A DNA stretch of 38,662 nucleotides from DATMNI01 sp035570275 (GTDB lineage: Bacteria; Acidobacteriota; Terriglobia; Bryobacterales; Bryobacteraceae): NCBI GenBank assembly GCA_035570275.1, contig DATMNI010000365.1, forward strand, positions 1 through 38,662, in the 5' to 3' direction. The notes under the pieces are model-generated. The model saw nothing but the letters and a program-made list of their open reading frames with translations. It searched no databases and had not been told where the DNA came from. Of the stretch, positions 1 to 7,469 are shown piece by piece. The position numbers were made by a program, and so were the translations under genes. Position 1 is the stretch's first letter, and the number at the start of each line of letters is the position of its first letter.

Positions 1-516
1 CAGTCGGTAGGTGGATCCGTCGGGGCGGCGGTGAACCACGAGTAAGCGGCGCGTAAGATCCAGGACCCAATACTCGGGGACGCCGGCAGCGGCGTAGAGG
101 GCAGCCTTGCGGTTCAGGTCGAAACTGGCGGTCGTGTCGGAAACCTCGACCACCAGCAGGAGTTCGTCGCCGCGAGGATGACGTTTATGGTAGTCGGGCT
201 TCCGTTCGGCCAGCACGCCAATATCGGGTTCGGGAAGACTGCGCTCCCGGTCGGCGACGGCTGCCTCAATGGGCAGTTGACTCTGGACGCGGTCCGCGCC
301 GAAAACTCCCGCTAGCCAAGCCTGGGTCAGGCGAATCGCGTTAGCGTGTGGCGGATTCTGTCCCATTTTGTCGAGCAACTCTCCGTCGATTAATTCGTAC
401 CGTTGTCCTTCGAAGAATCCGGTCCTGATGAGATGTTCCACTTCGTCACGGGTGAAGCGTTTGCGGGGGAGCGCCTCGGGAGTGGCCTGAAAGGGCAGCA
501 AGGGTGCGACAGCCAT
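1..516 (-). CDS. Uma2 family endonuclease, 3' end outside the window
   Basis: The visible 172 residues match the Uma2 (DUF820) family, a PD-(D/E)XK-fold putative endonuclease group that is strongly amplified in cyanobacteria, acidobacteria and planctomycetes. Visible hallmarks are an early FEGQRYELIDGELLDKM segment, SLPEPDIGVL with the proline-aspartate of the nuclease core, ELLLVVEVSDTT with the acidic E-x-S/D motif, and AAAGVPEYWVLDL near the cut. The start ATG is preceded by AGGAGG about 8 bases upstream, so this start is well supported. The reading frame is open to base 1, so roughly the last 20-30 residues are missing. Biological role is unknown for the family. A degraded relative lies at 6835-6916 on the same strand. 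Confidence 0.9.
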   Translation of the reverse strand, partial: MAVAPLLPFQATPEALPRKRFTRDEVEHLIRTGFFEGQRYELIDGELLDKMGQNPPHANAIRLTQAWLAGVFGADRVQSQLPIEAAVADRERSLPEPDIGVLAERKPDYHKRHPRGDELLLVVEVSDTTASFDLNRKAALYAAAGVPEYWVLDLTRRLLVVHRRPDGSTYRL

Positions 517-752
517 CTGCGTTCCTCCTGGTCGTATTATCTCTCAGACGCGGCGCTACGGTTTTCGCCATAATAGGGAATGGCGCCGGAGGAGGTCGAT
601 GCGCCCTCATCCGCGAATACCGCGCGGGCGCTCCTCGCTCATCACCCCGAAAACGCGCATCGACACCGATCAAAGATCGATCAAACGAGCGTCGACTTTC
701 GCCTCGCGCGCCTAAGTTTATCCGAGCCGGGAAGTCGGATGGACGACGATTC

Positions 753-1700
753 TCACCAGGGCAGCAGATCCCAGAGCGCGCCCACTTCGATGGCAAAGAT
801 AGCCCCCAGGAGTCCGAGGCCGGCCGGCGTGACCCAGCCCGGCGTCTTTTTTTCCGTGAAAAGCCACCACCCGAACCAGCGGATGGTGAGCGGCATCGTC
901 ACAAAGGTCGTTACGGCAACGCTAATACCATTGCTGATGAAGGTGGCCAGCGACGCGTGCAGGCCCAAGGAAGCAAGGATCGGGCTGAGGAAACGCATCT
1001 CGATCATCACGACCGGAAACAGCCCCAGAATTACGAGAAGAGCGGTCTTCCAGTTCGGCGGCCCTGTGCCGGTCACAGGATTGATCGGCACCCAGCCGGG
1101 GAATGACGTGGCCAGGCGCATGAGCTGTTCGTGGTCGATAAACGCCTGGGATTCCTTGAGTAGCTCCGCGCGTTCCGGGGCTTCCATCCACGCTTCGAGG
1201 TGCTCGGTGGTGTCGTAGCGGATGATGGTCGTCCAGAAGCCATCCTTCTCGGCGGGTGGCTGGAGATACATCCCGCGGTAGCCCGCGTATTTTGCCTGCG
1301 CGGCCTGAATTCTCACCGCCCATTCGCGATACGTGTCGTCCATCCCGAGCTTGATCTTCGAGAGGATCATTTCGGTGACGTTCGAGCCGGGCTGCTCGCC
1401 AGGCCGGTCTGGTTGCGCGACCTCGTCCAGGCTGCCGCCCTCGAATAACGGGAGGGCCTCGCCGATAATTTTGGCCCGCTCGCTGGAACGCTGCCAGGCG
1501 GTGAGTTCGTCCTGCGAGCGGAAATTCAGGATAATCGTCCATTCGTTGCTTTCCGGCTTCAAGGGCGGGATGATGTCACTGCTGATGAAACCGGGGAATT
1601 TGCCGATGACGGTGTTGTGGCGCGCCTGCCATACGGCAAAGGCCTGGTCCTCGCCAGGGCGAAGTTTGGCGTTGGCGATGAGCACGGCGGGCGCGCTCAT
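753..1700 (-). CDS. Tandem antibiotic-biosynthesis-monooxygenase (ABM) domain protein with C-terminal membrane segments
   Basis: A 315-residue protein with two consecutive ferredoxin-like ABM domains (about residues 1-95 and 105-200), each with the typical 'FPGF'/'YAGYRGM' and W-x-x-I-I-x-F/Y-D segments. About three hydrophobic helices follow (roughly 218-300). This layout matches the uncharacterised COG3224 group of the ABM superfamily. ABM domains act as cofactor-free monooxygenases or as haem-degrading or sensory modules. Which applies here cannot be read from the sequence. The start overlaps the stop of the upstream molybdenum hydroxylase gene by ATGA, so the two are translationally coupled. 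The membrane part could place the ABM domains near the inner membrane face (inference). Confidence 0.8.
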   Translation of the reverse strand: MSAPAVLIANAKLRPGEDQAFAVWQARHNTVIGKFPGFISSDIIPPLKPESNEWTIILNFRSQDELTAWQRSSERAKIIGEALPLFEGGSLDEVAQPDRPGEQPGSNVTEMILSKIKLGMDDTYREWAVRIQAAQAKYAGYRGMYLQPPAEKDGFWTTIIRYDTTEHLEAWMEAPERAELLKESQAFIDHEQLMRLATSFPGWVPINPVTGTGPPNWKTALLVILGLFPVVMIEMRFLSPILASLGLHASLATFISNGISVAVTTFVTMPLTIRWFGWWLFTEKKTPGWVTPAGLGLLGAIFAIEVGALWDLLPW

Positions 1701-4408
1701 TTTTCGTTGGCCACCTGTGAAAAGATGCGGTCCGCGCTGAAAGGCAGACTAGTGAAACGGACGCCCGTGGCGTCCGCGAGCGCGTTGCCCAGCGCAGCGG
1801 TAATGGGGATGATAGGCGCTTCGCCCATGGACTTGGCACCGCGCGGGCCGTAGGGGTCGTAGGTATCGGCGTAGAAGATCTCGGTGCGGGGGATGTCGGC
1901 GAAGGCGGCAATGCGGTAATTGCGGAACGTGGGATTCACGACCGCGCCCTTATCGTCGAAGACCATGCGCTCGAAAAGGCTAGCGCCGATGCCCTGCGCA
2001 ACGGAGCCTTCGATCTGGCCGCGGCATTGCATGGGATTGAGCACCGTCCCGCAGTCGGCGGCGTGTACGCTCTGCAAGATGATTACCTCGCCGGTGACCT
2101 TATGCACGGCCACTCGAAATCCGTGCACGTTAAACGCCGTGAAGCGAGGCGTCGCGTAGGCCCTGCGGGAGACGTGGAGTTTGTGCACGGACGGCGCCAA
2201 TGCGTGCAGTTCGGAGAGCGCCACGCCGCGGTCTCCGCATCGGATGGCCCCCTCTTCGAGCCGGCATTCCTCGACGGGTTTGGCAGTGAGCCGGGCGGCA
2301 ATTTCCAGCAGGTGTTCCCGCAGGGCTTGGGCGGCCCGCTCCACCGCGAGCCCGGCAACGCTGGTGCCGGTGCTGCCGAAGGTGCCGGTATCGTAGGGCG
2401 TGAGATCGCTGTCGGCGTTGACAATGTGGATATTGGCGGCGCGCGTATGCAGCACACCGGCGGCGATCTGCCGGAAAGAGTTCAAAGAGCCGTTGCCGAA
2501 TTCGGCCATGCCGGAAGCCAGGTGAAACGTGCCGTCTTGGCGCAGCGAAAGATGCGCCTCGCTGCGGTGCTCGGTGGGCGGCGCGCAGTCCTGCGCATGA
2601 ATGGCCACGCCGCGGCCCTCGAGCCATTCGCCGCCGGCCGGCTTCGCCCCGCCGCGCCCGCTGGCCAGGGCGCTTTCCACAAAGTCCAGACACTGATCCA
2701 GGCCGTAGCTGCCGATCTCGGTATCGTCCGGCCCGGGCCAGATGCTGTGCAGCGCATCGCCGGGCCGGGCCATGTTCTTCCGCCGTATGGTGAAGGTATC
2801 GATGCCGAGTATTCCAGCCAGCTCGTCCACAGCGGCCTCGACGGGATACGCCATCTGCGTGGCACCGTAGCCGCGGAACGCGCCGGAGGGCACGGTATTC
2901 GTATAAACAGCGAAGCCGCTGCCCTTTTTGTTCGGGCAGCGGTAGGTCATGAGAGAGGAGCCGAGGGATGAGGCAAGCGTCTCGCCGCCATGGTTGCCGT
3001 AGGCACCGGTATTGGAAACATTGCGCACCTGCATGGCGGTGATGGTGCCGTCCTTTTTTGCGCCGAGCTTGACCCAGATTTTCATGGGATGACGGGTCAC
3101 TGTGCCAATGAATTCCTCGGTGCGCGTAAGCTCCCATTTCACCGGCCGGCCGGTTTTCAGCAGCGCCAGCACGCAGAGATCTTCGGTGAGCAATTCCTGC
3201 TTGCCGCCAAAACCCCCGCCCACCCGCTCGTTGAAAACATGGAGCTGAAAAGGATAGATGCCAAAGAGGTAGGCGAGCTTGGCCTTGGTGAGATGGGGCG
3301 CTTGCGAACTGGTCCGCACGTGGATCCGGCCGTCGTCACTCTTCCAGGCAACGGAGCCGTGGGTCTCCAGGTGAGCGTGCTGGATCTTGACAGTCGAATA
3401 CGTTCCCTCGTAAATCGCGTCCGCCTCCCGGAACCCCTGCTCGACATTGCCCACTTCGCTCTCGATCTTGAGAAAAACATTGCGCTCGGGATCGGCAATG
3501 CGCGAGTCGGCCTCCTTGTGATGAAGGATCGGCGCGCCGGGCAACATGGCTTCTTCCGCGTCGAAGACGGCAGGAAACACCTCGTAATCGATCTCGACCA
3601 ACCGGCAGGCTTCCTCGGCGATGCCCTCAGTCTCCGCCACGACCGCTACGACGCGCTGGCCGACGAAGCGGACCATGTTATCGAGGATGTAAGTATCGTC
3701 CGGATCTACACGATAGTCGTCGTGCGTCGCCGTGGTAAAAAGACGGCGCGGGACATCCTCCCACGTGAACACAGCATGGACGCCGGGAAGTGCATCTGCT
3801 TTTTCCTTGCGAATGGCGAGTACCTTGGCATGGGCGTGCGGGGAACAGACGACCTTGATGTGGAGCAAGCCTTCCATCGCGACATCCATCGTGTAATGGG
3901 CGCGGCCGGTGACGATGGATTCGCCGAGCGGGCTCCGGATGCTGGAGCCGCAGACATGTCCTGCCCGATCCTCTTCGCTGGAGGCGATGCCATGCACGGC
4001 GTCCTCGATGGCGCGATAGCCGGTGCAGCGGCAAAGATTGCCCTTCAGACGAAAAGGAAGGTCTTGCTTCTCCTCCTCGGAGAGGCTGGCGCATGTCATA
4101 ATCATGCCCGCGGTGCAAAAGCCGCACTGGAAAGCCTGCGCATCGAGAAACGCCTGCTGCATGGGATGCAAATCGCCATTTCCAGAGAGGCCCTCAATGG
4201 TCGTCACCTCGCGATTCGCCGCACGAAAAGCCGGAACCAGGCAGCTATGCACGGGTTTTCCGTCCAGCCAGACGGTGCAAGCGCCGCAATCGCCGGCATC
4301 ACAGCCTTTCTTGACCCCGAACCAGCCAAGGTCGCGGACAAACGTTCTCAAACACTGGCCAGGCCGGGGTTCGGCGTCGAAGGATTTTCCGTTGATCCGG
4401 TAGCTCAT
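1697..4408 (-). CDS. Xanthine dehydrogenase-like protein: fused 2Fe-2S and molybdopterin-binding subunits
   Basis: A 903-residue fusion. Residues 1-150 are a small 2Fe-2S subunit: plant-type cluster cysteines C36, C41, C44 and C56, and the second cluster C95, C98, C126 and C128 (the CRC pair). The rest is the large Mo-cofactor subunit, with GGGFGGKQE, AFRGYGATQ and the conserved MGEAP containing the catalytic glutamate near residue 862. Family members hydroxylate purines, aldehydes, nicotinate or other N-heterocycles using water as oxygen donor and pass electrons through FeS to FAD. The substrate cannot be assigned. No Tat or Sec signal is visible, so it is probably cytoplasmic. It overlaps the FAD-subunit gene upstream and the ABM gene downstream by 4 bases each. 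FeS and Mo subunits are often separate genes; fusion of just these two, leaving FAD separate, is less common. Confidence 0.92.
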   Translation of the reverse strand: MSYRINGKSFDAEPRPGQCLRTFVRDLGWFGVKKGCDAGDCGACTVWLDGKPVHSCLVPAFRAANREVTTIEGLSGNGDLHPMQQAFLDAQAFQCGFCTAGMIMTCASLSEEEKQDLPFRLKGNLCRCTGYRAIEDAVHGIASSEEDRAGHVCGSSIRSPLGESIVTGRAHYTMDVAMEGLLHIKVVCSPHAHAKVLAIRKEKADALPGVHAVFTWEDVPRRLFTTATHDDYRVDPDDTYILDNMVRFVGQRVVAVVAETEGIAEEACRLVEIDYEVFPAVFDAEEAMLPGAPILHHKEADSRIADPERNVFLKIESEVGNVEQGFREADAIYEGTYSTVKIQHAHLETHGSVAWKSDDGRIHVRTSSQAPHLTKAKLAYLFGIYPFQLHVFNERVGGGFGGKQELLTEDLCVLALLKTGRPVKWELTRTEEFIGTVTRHPMKIWVKLGAKKDGTITAMQVRNVSNTGAYGNHGGETLASSLGSSLMTYRCPNKKGSGFAVYTNTVPSGAFRGYGATQMAYPVEAAVDELAGILGIDTFTIRRKNMARPGDALHSIWPGPDDTEIGSYGLDQCLDFVESALASGRGGAKPAGGEWLEGRGVAIHAQDCAPPTEHRSEAHLSLRQDGTFHLASGMAEFGNGSLNSFRQIAAGVLHTRAANIHIVNADSDLTPYDTGTFGSTGTSVAGLAVERAAQALREHLLEIAARLTAKPVEECRLEEGAIRCGDRGVALSELHALAPSVHKLHVSRRAYATPRFTAFNVHGFRVAVHKVTGEVIILQSVHAADCGTVLNPMQCRGQIEGSVAQGIGASLFERMVFDDKGAVVNPTFRNYRIAAFADIPRTEIFYADTYDPYGPRGAKSMGEAPIIPITAALGNALADATGVRFTSLPFSADRIFSQVANEK

Positions 4409-5235
4409 AAAATGCTTAAGGCAGAAAGTTCCTGGCGGATTTGCTGGGCAAAATAGTAAGTCAGATGCTGGCGATGACGCGGCGAGCCGTGGACGTCGTC
4501 GAGGTAGAGGTCAAAAGGCACGGTGTCGTCCAGGGCGCTCTTCAGCGTTTCCGCGGAAGGCACATTCCCGAAGCGCAGTTGTACGGGTCGGAGCGTGGAG
4601 GCGGTGACGGTCAGCAGAAACTCCCCGCGTTCCGGGCAGCGGGTGCCGATCAGCAAAACCTCCGAGCGTCCCAAATGGGTAAGAGTGAAACGGCGGAACG
4701 CATAGCTCTTCCTCAACGCCGACGCAGGCAAAAAGATGGAACGTAATAATTCGCCGGGAGCGAGGACGTTTGCGTGATTCCCGGTGACAAGTTCCACCAC
4801 CGGCACTTTGCAGGGCGCTCCGTTGCGCGGCCAGAGCGTGCAGATGCCCTCTAGTGCCGCCGTCAGGGAAATCATCGGTCCGGCCGGCAGGGACATGACG
4901 ATGTTTCCGCCCACGGTCGCCTCATTCCAAATCTTGAAAGAAGCAAGAAACGCCCGGCAGCATTCCCGGAAAAGCGGCGCCGCCTTCCATTCGAGTGGCG
5001 CCGTGAAACGATCGAGTTCCACAACCTTGCAAGTCGCGGCGATCTCCAGTCCCTCCGGCAAAGTGGCCAGCGAGGGCCATTTGAATGACTCCAGGTCGAT
5101 GAGCGTGTGCGTCGCAACCTGAGGCTCCGAGAACAACCAGGTCCCTCCCGCAAGCCACGCGTATCCGCTTTGCCATTCTTTCACAGCGTCCGCGTTGGCG
5201 GGCCGCAGAACTGCGGTGATAGTGTTCAAGTCCAT
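4405..5235 (-). CDS. FAD-binding subunit of a xanthine dehydrogenase-like enzyme
   Basis: A 276-residue medium subunit of the molybdenum hydroxylase encoded next to it. The N-terminal FAD_binding_5 domain shows WLAGGTWL (the AGGT dinucleotide loop) and NEATVGGNI (the second FAD loop, usually ATxGGN). The C-terminal part fits the CO_deh_flav_C domain. It accepts electrons from the 2Fe-2S clusters and passes them to NAD or another acceptor. It is the first gene of a three-gene minus-strand operon and overlaps the next gene by ATGA. About 340 bases separate its start from the divergent RidA gene, leaving room for a shared regulatory region. Confidence 0.9.
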   Translation of the reverse strand: MDLNTITAVLRPANADAVKEWQSGYAWLAGGTWLFSEPQVATHTLIDLESFKWPSLATLPEGLEIAATCKVVELDRFTAPLEWKAAPLFRECCRAFLASFKIWNEATVGGNIVMSLPAGPMISLTAALEGICTLWPRNGAPCKVPVVELVTGNHANVLAPGELLRSIFLPASALRKSYAFRRFTLTHLGRSEVLLIGTRCPERGEFLLTVTASTLRPVQLRFGNVPSAETLKSALDDTVPFDLYLDDVHGSPRHRQHLTYYFAQQIRQELSALSIL

Positions 5236-5390
5236 AACTAAAGGTGCCTAAAATCCTTGGGAAACGTGGAATGCCGCGTGACCTTGTACTTCCGGTTTTG
5301 AACCTTGACATAGCATCGGTAACCAGACATATTATCACTTCGGTGTACGACCGGCAGTAAAGATTGGCTGACGCCGGCACCCCAATTATT

Positions 5391-5403
5391 TTGCGAATCG
5401 CAA
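5391..5403. promoter_or_regulatory. 13-bp palindrome in the divergent xdh/RidA intergenic region
   Basis: TTGCGA-A-TCGCAA is a perfect odd-length palindrome with 6-base arms. It lies in the 338-base gap (5236-5573) between the minus-strand molybdenum hydroxylase operon and the plus-strand triple RidA gene. Position and symmetry suit a dimeric regulator, but no regulator gene is adjacent and chance occurrence is possible. No convincing -35/-10 pair was found in the gap and no gene is supported in it. Confidence 0.3.
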
Positions 5404-5573
5404 TTCTCACCCAAACGCACCATCACAAATGTATCCGGGCAGAAACAGCCGGAAGCCTGACAGGGAAGCCTCCGTATTTGAAACTGACCGGCTCGGGATT
5501 GCAGCGCGACGGCGCGCGGTAAGCTACGATAACTGTTTGCCGGGCAGCCGGTGATTTTCCGGAGGGTTAATCG

Positions 5574-6782
5574 ATGCGACTTCTGATTGCGGGACTGGCA
5601 TTGCTGTATTGCGCGATGGCGGCCGAAAGGCGGCCCATCGCGCCCGAAACCTTCAAACCGAACGGCCCATACATCCCCGGCATTCTGACACAGGACTTTC
5701 TCTACGTCTCGGGTCAGGGCGCCGAAAACCGCCAGGGGCAGATCCCGCCGACCCTGGAGGGCCAGCTTCGGCAATGCTTCGAGAACGTGAAGGCCGTAGT
5801 CGTCGCGGCCGGGCTAACCATGGACCACGTGGTATATAGCCAAGTCTATCTGACGGGCCTTACCGACGAAGGCCCCCTGAACCGGGTCTGGCAGGAATAT
5901 TTTCCGAAAGACCCGCCCGCCCGTTCGACGATCGGTGTAGCCCTGCTCCCGGGCACGCCGGTAGAGATGAGCGCGGTAGCAGTGCGCGAACTTTCCCGCA
6001 AGAAAACGGTGGCGCCGCCGGGCTATCCCGCAAATTCGCCGGTCTCCGCACTCGTGATCGCGGGCGATCGCGTGTACCTCTCCGGGTTTCTCGGCCGCGA
6101 CATCAACACCGGCCGTATACCGGATGACCCCGCCGCGCAGGTGGAGTTGTCGCTCGAAGGTATGCAGGCTGCGCTCAAAGCCGCCGGCCTGGATTTCCGG
6201 CACATGGTCTTCGTGAATCCGTACCTCACCGGAAAGATTCCCATGGACGTGATGAATCACGCCTACGCCAAGCGCTTCGAATTCGGCAATACCCCGGCGC
6301 GCGCCACTCTCCAGGTGGCGGGCCTGCCCAGTGGAGCCAACATTGGATTCACCGGCGTCGCGGTAATGGACCTGGCGAAACGGCGCGCGGTGCGGCCGAA
6401 GAACATGGACCCGAGCCCCACGGCAAGCCCCTGTGTGTTTGCCGCCGATACGTTGTTCTGCTCCGCCAAGTCCGGCTTCATCCCCGGCGTCAACGGCGGT
6501 ATCTACGCCGGCACCGTGGAAACCCAACTTCGCCAGACGATGCGCAATCTGCTGGATGGGCTGGAAGAGGCCGGCATGAAGTTCTCCAACGTAGTAGCCA
6601 GCAACGTTTATCTGGACAACCTCGATGAGTTCGCGCAGATGGATGGTGTCTACGCCGAGTACTTTCCGAGCGCACCGCCAACCCGGACCGCGGTGCAGCA
6701 GCTTGCGTCGGGGAAACGCCAGGCGGGCGCCAAAGGCCATTGGCCGACGCTGGAACAAATTTCGCTCATTGCGGTCAGGTGA
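5574..6782 (+). CDS. Exported protein with three tandem RidA (YjgF/YER057c/UK114) domains
   Basis: A 402-residue protein with an N-terminal signal peptide (hydrophobic stretch to about residue 17) followed by three RidA-fold repeats, about 25-145, 150-270 and 280-402. RidA enzymes hydrolyse reactive enamine/imine intermediates such as 2-aminoacrylate. The substrate-carboxylate arginine is kept in all three: PPARST, TPARAT and PPTRTA. The acidic residue after it is visible in repeats 1 (VEMSAVAV) and 3 (LEQISLIAV) but is replaced by IGFTGVAV in repeat 2. Typical RidA is about 130 residues, cytoplasmic and homotrimeric. A covalent in-line trimer with a signal peptide is unusual and may form the trimer within one chain (inference). 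SD-like GGAGGG lies 8 bases before the ATG. Confidence 0.85.
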   Translation: MRLLIAGLALLYCAMAAERRPIAPETFKPNGPYIPGILTQDFLYVSGQGAENRQGQIPPTLEGQLRQCFENVKAVVVAAGLTMDHVVYSQVYLTGLTDEGPLNRVWQEYFPKDPPARSTIGVALLPGTPVEMSAVAVRELSRKKTVAPPGYPANSPVSALVIAGDRVYLSGFLGRDINTGRIPDDPAAQVELSLEGMQAALKAAGLDFRHMVFVNPYLTGKIPMDVMNHAYAKRFEFGNTPARATLQVAGLPSGANIGFTGVAVMDLAKRRAVRPKNMDPSPTASPCVFAADTLFCSAKSGFIPGVNGGIYAGTVETQLRQTMRNLLDGLEEAGMKFSNVVASNVYLDNLDEFAQMDGVYAEYFPSAPPTRTAVQQLASGKRQAGAKGHWPTLEQISLIAVR

Positions 6783-6834
6783 GCTGCAGGGTGCTGCGCC
6801 GGGACCGTGGCCGCGGAGTCAATCAGAAGTAGCT

Positions 6835-6916
6835 GAATCGCGGCAGCATGCGGGGGTTTCCGTCCCATTTTGTCGAGCAACTCTGCCACGACGTGGTTGA
6901 CTCGCTGCCCGCGTTC
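6835..6916 (-). pseudogene. Remnant of a Uma2 family endonuclease gene
   Basis: Reading the minus strand gives E-RGQRVNHVVAELLDKMG and then KPPHAAAIQLL. This aligns with FEGQRYELIDGELLDKMG and NPPHANAIRL of the Uma2 gene at 1-516. At DNA level, 6835-6883 matches 333-381 at 42 of 49 bases. Nothing recognisable of the family extends beyond this stretch on either side, so it is a fragment. It sits between the RidA and VOC genes, on the opposite strand, just upstream of the VOC start. Confidence 0.65.
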
Positions 6917-6973
6917 GCGTAGATTGATGCGACGGCCCAGCGCACCGAGTGTGGCCGATTGGGGAGGGACGAA

Positions 6974-7459
6974 ATGGAACAGATCATCGCGAAACTGCTG
7001 GAGGAGTTCGAACGCGGGAAAATGAACCGGAGGCAGCTTATTCAGAGCCTGACCATGGCGGCGTCGGTGGCGGGCGCCGCAGCGCCGGCCTCGGCAACGG
7101 AGGGCAAGGGTTTCCAGGCGGTAACGGTCAACCACATTTCCTACCAGGTGGCCGATTATGCCAAGACGCGCGATTTTTATGCCGACCTGCTGGGCATGAA
7201 GGTATCGCACGACGACGGCAAGCAATGCTACATGTCGTTCGGCAACACGTTCCTGTTGCCGCGGAATGCGCGCCAGGGCGTGACCGCGCCGCGTGTGGAC
7301 CACGTCGCTTACACCATCGAGACCTGGGACAAAAACGCCGTGGAGGCGGAGTTGAAGCGGCGCGGCCTCAGCCCTCGGCCGGACACGGAAGATAGTTTTC
7401 ACGTGAAGGACCCCGACGGGTTCGATCTGCAAATCAGCGGAAAGAACATGAAGCCCTGA
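6974..7459 (+). CDS. Tat-type signal-bearing VOC (glyoxalase/bleomycin-resistance fold) protein
   Basis: From the ATG at 6974, with GGGAGG about 6 bases upstream, the product is 161 residues. The N-terminus carries a twin arginine (R19-R20, MNRRQLIQSL) followed by an Ala-rich hydrophobic stretch ending ASA, a Tat-like export signal. The rest is one VOC domain: NHISYQV starts the first beta-alpha-beta module, DHVAYTI the second, and it ends with DPDGFDLQIS. Where many metal-dependent VOC enzymes have a C-terminal glutamate ligand, this protein has Q, so metal binding may be altered. VOC proteins include dioxygenases, isomerases and binding proteins, and no substrate is assignable. Only 10 bases separate it from the DUF1592-type gene, so it is probably first in that operon. 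Confidence 0.8.
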   Translation: MEQIIAKLLEEFERGKMNRRQLIQSLTMAASVAGAAAPASATEGKGFQAVTVNHISYQVADYAKTRDFYADLLGMKVSHDDGKQCYMSFGNTFLLPRNARQGVTAPRVDHVAYTIETWDKNAVEAELKRRGLSPRPDTEDSFHVKDPDGFDLQISGKNMKP

Positions 7460-7469
7460 GGGTGCCGGC

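Noticed and set aside
504..1218. Two overlapping plus-strand open frames of 200 and 212 codons
   Set aside because: They lie opposite the ABM gene, have arginine/proline-rich composition and no SD or family features; high-GC shadow frames.
5238..5774. A 178-codon minus-strand frame starting in the RidA gene
   Set aside because: Composition is not protein-like, and it covers the divergent regulatory region and the signal-peptide coding part of a real gene.
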